64,000 nt of DNA, taken from positions 53,943 through 117,942 of the forward strand of contig CAZLVL010000007.1 in NCBI GenBank assembly GCA_964563155.1. The letters are read 5' to 3'. Below the pieces are notes generated by a model. It worked only from the letters and a program-made list of their open reading frames with translations. It did not search any database and was not told the DNA's origin. The DNA is from DUPQ01 sp964563155 (GTDB lineage: Bacteria > Bacillota > Clostridia > DUPQ01). The position numbers and the translations under genes were made by a program. This document shows positions 62,530 through 64,000 of this stretch, piece by piece (within the stretch, counting starts at the first letter, position 1; every line of letters begins with the position of its first letter).

Positions 62530-62686
62530 TGACATATATGTTTACAAAGTGAAAAATGCTTTTATTAGTCAATACATTGAATATGGAGGCCAATAATTTG
62601 TATAATAGATATGAGAATACAATTTATTATATAGGTTTATGAAATTGCTAGGTGTCTAGAGAAAACTGTTTATGGGGGGAATACTA

Positions 62687-63943
62687 ATGACAGGTAAAGA
62701 AAAATTTGAACTGGCTATAAATGGAAAAGAGGGGCCTATTCTTTTTGATATTGGAGGCTTTCCTACAAGTGGAATCCACTGTATACAGGTTGAGAAACTA
62801 AGAGAGTATTATGGCTTAGAAAAGAAACCAGTTACGGTACATGAGCCTGGTCAGATGCTAGGTTATGTAGACCAGGACTTAAAAGATGCAATGGGTATAC
62901 AAACTACACCACTATGGGGTGCTTATACAACCTTTGCATTTAAGAACGAGAATTTTAAGGAATACAAGACACCATGGGAACAAACTGTCTTAGTAGGAGA
63001 AAAATTTGTTACAACTGAGGATGAAGAGGGGAGTATCTATCTTTATGCAGAAGGGGACTTAAACTATTCTCCAACTGCTAAGATGGCTAAAAGCGGATTC
63101 TATTTTGATAATCAGGTAAGGACAAAAGATTTCGATGAAGACACCTATAATGTAGAGGACAATCTTGAAGAGTTTAAGCCCATAGGCCAAGACAGTTTAG
63201 ACTATTTAGCAAAGCAAGTTGAAAAGATTAAAGATACTGGTGACTTTGTAGCTGGCAATTTTGGTGGAGCTTCCATAGGTGATATATATCTTGTACCTGG
63301 TCCATCATTGAAAGATCCAAAAGGTATAAGGGATTTGGAAGAGTGGTATGTATCAACTGTAATACGCCAAGATAAGCTTCATCAAATTTTTACTTACCAA
63401 ATAGATATGGCTATCCAAAATCTAGGAAAAATCTATGAAGTTGTTGGTGAAACAGTTCAAGCTATTTATCTATGTGGAACCGATTTTGGAACTCAACAAG
63501 GCCCATTTATATCTAACGAGCTTTTCAGAGATTTGTATGCACCTTACTATAAAAAGATTAATAACTGGATTCATGAAAATACTGGTTGGAAAAGTCTTAA
63601 ACACTGCTGTGGCAGTATAAGGCCTTTAATACCTGAGTTTATTGATGTAGGCTTTGATATTCTAAACCCCATACAATGGAGTGCAGAGAACATGAATAGA
63701 AAAGATTTAAAATCTGAATTTGGAGACAAGATACTGTTTTGGGGTGGAGGGGTAGATACTCAAAAGACTTTACCTTATGGAACTTCCCAAGAGGTATATG
63801 ATGAGGTTAAAGAAAGTTGTGAGATCTTTTCTAAAAATGGAGGATTTGTCTTTAATACCATACACAACATTCAACCCTTAATACCCATTGAAAACATAGT
63901 ATCCATGGTTAATGCGGTTAGGGATTTCAATGAAGGGAGATAA
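62687..63943 (+). CDS. Uroporphyrinogen decarboxylase (URO-D) family protein
   Basis: Start ATG 62687 (418 aa), 7 nt after GGGGGG; an in-frame ATG at 62672 lies within that site. The fold signature is MTGKEKFELAINGKEG at the N-terminus, VQAIYLCGTDFGTQQGPFIS, WKSLKHCCGSIRPLIPEFIDVGFD (shown here as separate blocks: KHCCGSI, LIPEFIDVGFD) and FWGGGVDTQKTLPYGT. HCCGS and the C-terminal position suggest the zinc-type methyltransferase branch (MtaA/CmuA-like) of the superfamily rather than heme synthesis. Substrate unknown. The final 57 nt of the window hold no gene. Confidence 0.85.
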   Translation: MTGKEKFELAINGKEGPILFDIGGFPTSGIHCIQVEKLREYYGLEKKPVTVHEPGQMLGYVDQDLKDAMGIQTTPLWGAYTTFAFKNENFKEYKTPWEQTVLVGEKFVTTEDEEGSIYLYAEGDLNYSPTAKMAKSGFYFDNQVRTKDFDEDTYNVEDNLEEFKPIGQDSLDYLAKQVEKIKDTGDFVAGNFGGASIGDIYLVPGPSLKDPKGIRDLEEWYVSTVIRQDKLHQIFTYQIDMAIQNLGKIYEVVGETVQAIYLCGTDFGTQQGPFISNELFRDLYAPYYKKINNWIHENTGWKSLKHCCGSIRPLIPEFIDVGFDILNPIQWSAENMNRKDLKSEFGDKILFWGGGVDTQKTLPYGTSQEVYDEVKESCEIFSKNGGFVFNTIHNIQPLIPIENIVSMVNAVRDFNEGR

Positions 63944-64000
63944 TTGATAATTAAGCGAAATAAGCAAAAAAAACATAGCATTCACACATATGATAATGAG

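Noticed and set aside
1..64000. Riboswitches, T-boxes, tRNA or rRNA genes, replication origin
   Set aside because: I looked for conserved leader structures, tRNA-like cloverleaf segments and DnaA-box clusters and saw none I could support by eye.

Overview
This is an AT-rich stretch of a Bacillota (Firmicutes) chromosome. It probably comes from an anaerobic Clostridia-like organism. The evidence is strong GGAGG-type Shine-Dalgarno sites in front of most genes, frequent ATG with some TTG/GTG starts, TGA used as a normal stop, low G+C throughout, and family content typical of that group (C_GCAxxG_C_C protein, PadR/DUF4097 operon, DpnII restriction system, GH3 with reversed domain order). I cannot name a species. 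I see no tRNA, rRNA, CRISPR array, transposase or phage structural gene.

Layout. 1-13178 is a carbohydrate region: a partial DHHW-type membrane protein, a heparinase II/III-like lyase and a BNR sialidase-like protein on the plus strand, then a GH38 alpha-mannosidase, an XRE-ADP-ribosylglycohydrolase fusion and a large multidomain transglutaminase-like protein on the minus strand. 13442-14904 holds an SDR-like protein and a C_GCAxxG_C_C protein. 15206-18962 is a visibly more G+C-rich block with a response regulator, a histidine kinase, a membrane-anchored propeller-like protein and a dead XRE regulator. It looks imported. 19029-24836 carries a membrane-anchored GH3 enzyme, a zinc-ribbon membrane protein and an oxidoreductase/nitrilase pair.

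25095-38436 is an accessory patch with many broken or orphan parts: a metallo-beta-lactamase/PD-(D/E)XK-like fusion, an enolase-superfamily enzyme, Hpt, a 3' gene relic with 21-bp repeats, a zinc-ribbon protein, a ribbon-helix-helix protein paired with an AlbA_2/HATPase-like protein, a helix-turn-helix gene overlapping a HExxH metallopeptidase-like gene, a scar made of two gene fragments, an orphan RelB-like antitoxin and a lone minimal nucleotidyltransferase. 38658-42180 is an SbcD/SbcC-like pair whose SbcC has no CxxC zinc hook.

42195-50642 is a tight three-gene minus-strand operon: transglutaminase-like multidomain protein, heparinase-like protein and six-hairpin glycosidase-like protein. 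Its first gene is a paralog of the protein at 10401-13178. It keeps an apparent Cys-His-Asp triad, whereas the other copy has Lys and Pro in place of Cys and His. None of these large carbohydrate proteins shows a signal peptide, so they probably act on imported oligosaccharides in the cytoplasm. This set is my best candidate for an undescribed system.

50731-54785 holds pirin, an esterase-like hydrolase, a small unknown protein, Pcm, and a P-II-like/DUF1538 pair. 55040-57508 is a complete DpnII-type (GATC) restriction-modification operon. 57673-58923 is a second enolase-superfamily paralog. 59159-60299 holds two small paralogous unknown genes that share an upstream box. 60534-62446 is a PadR/permease-prefix/DUF4097 operon with a clear promoter and palindromic operator. 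The window ends with a uroporphyrinogen-decarboxylase-family gene.
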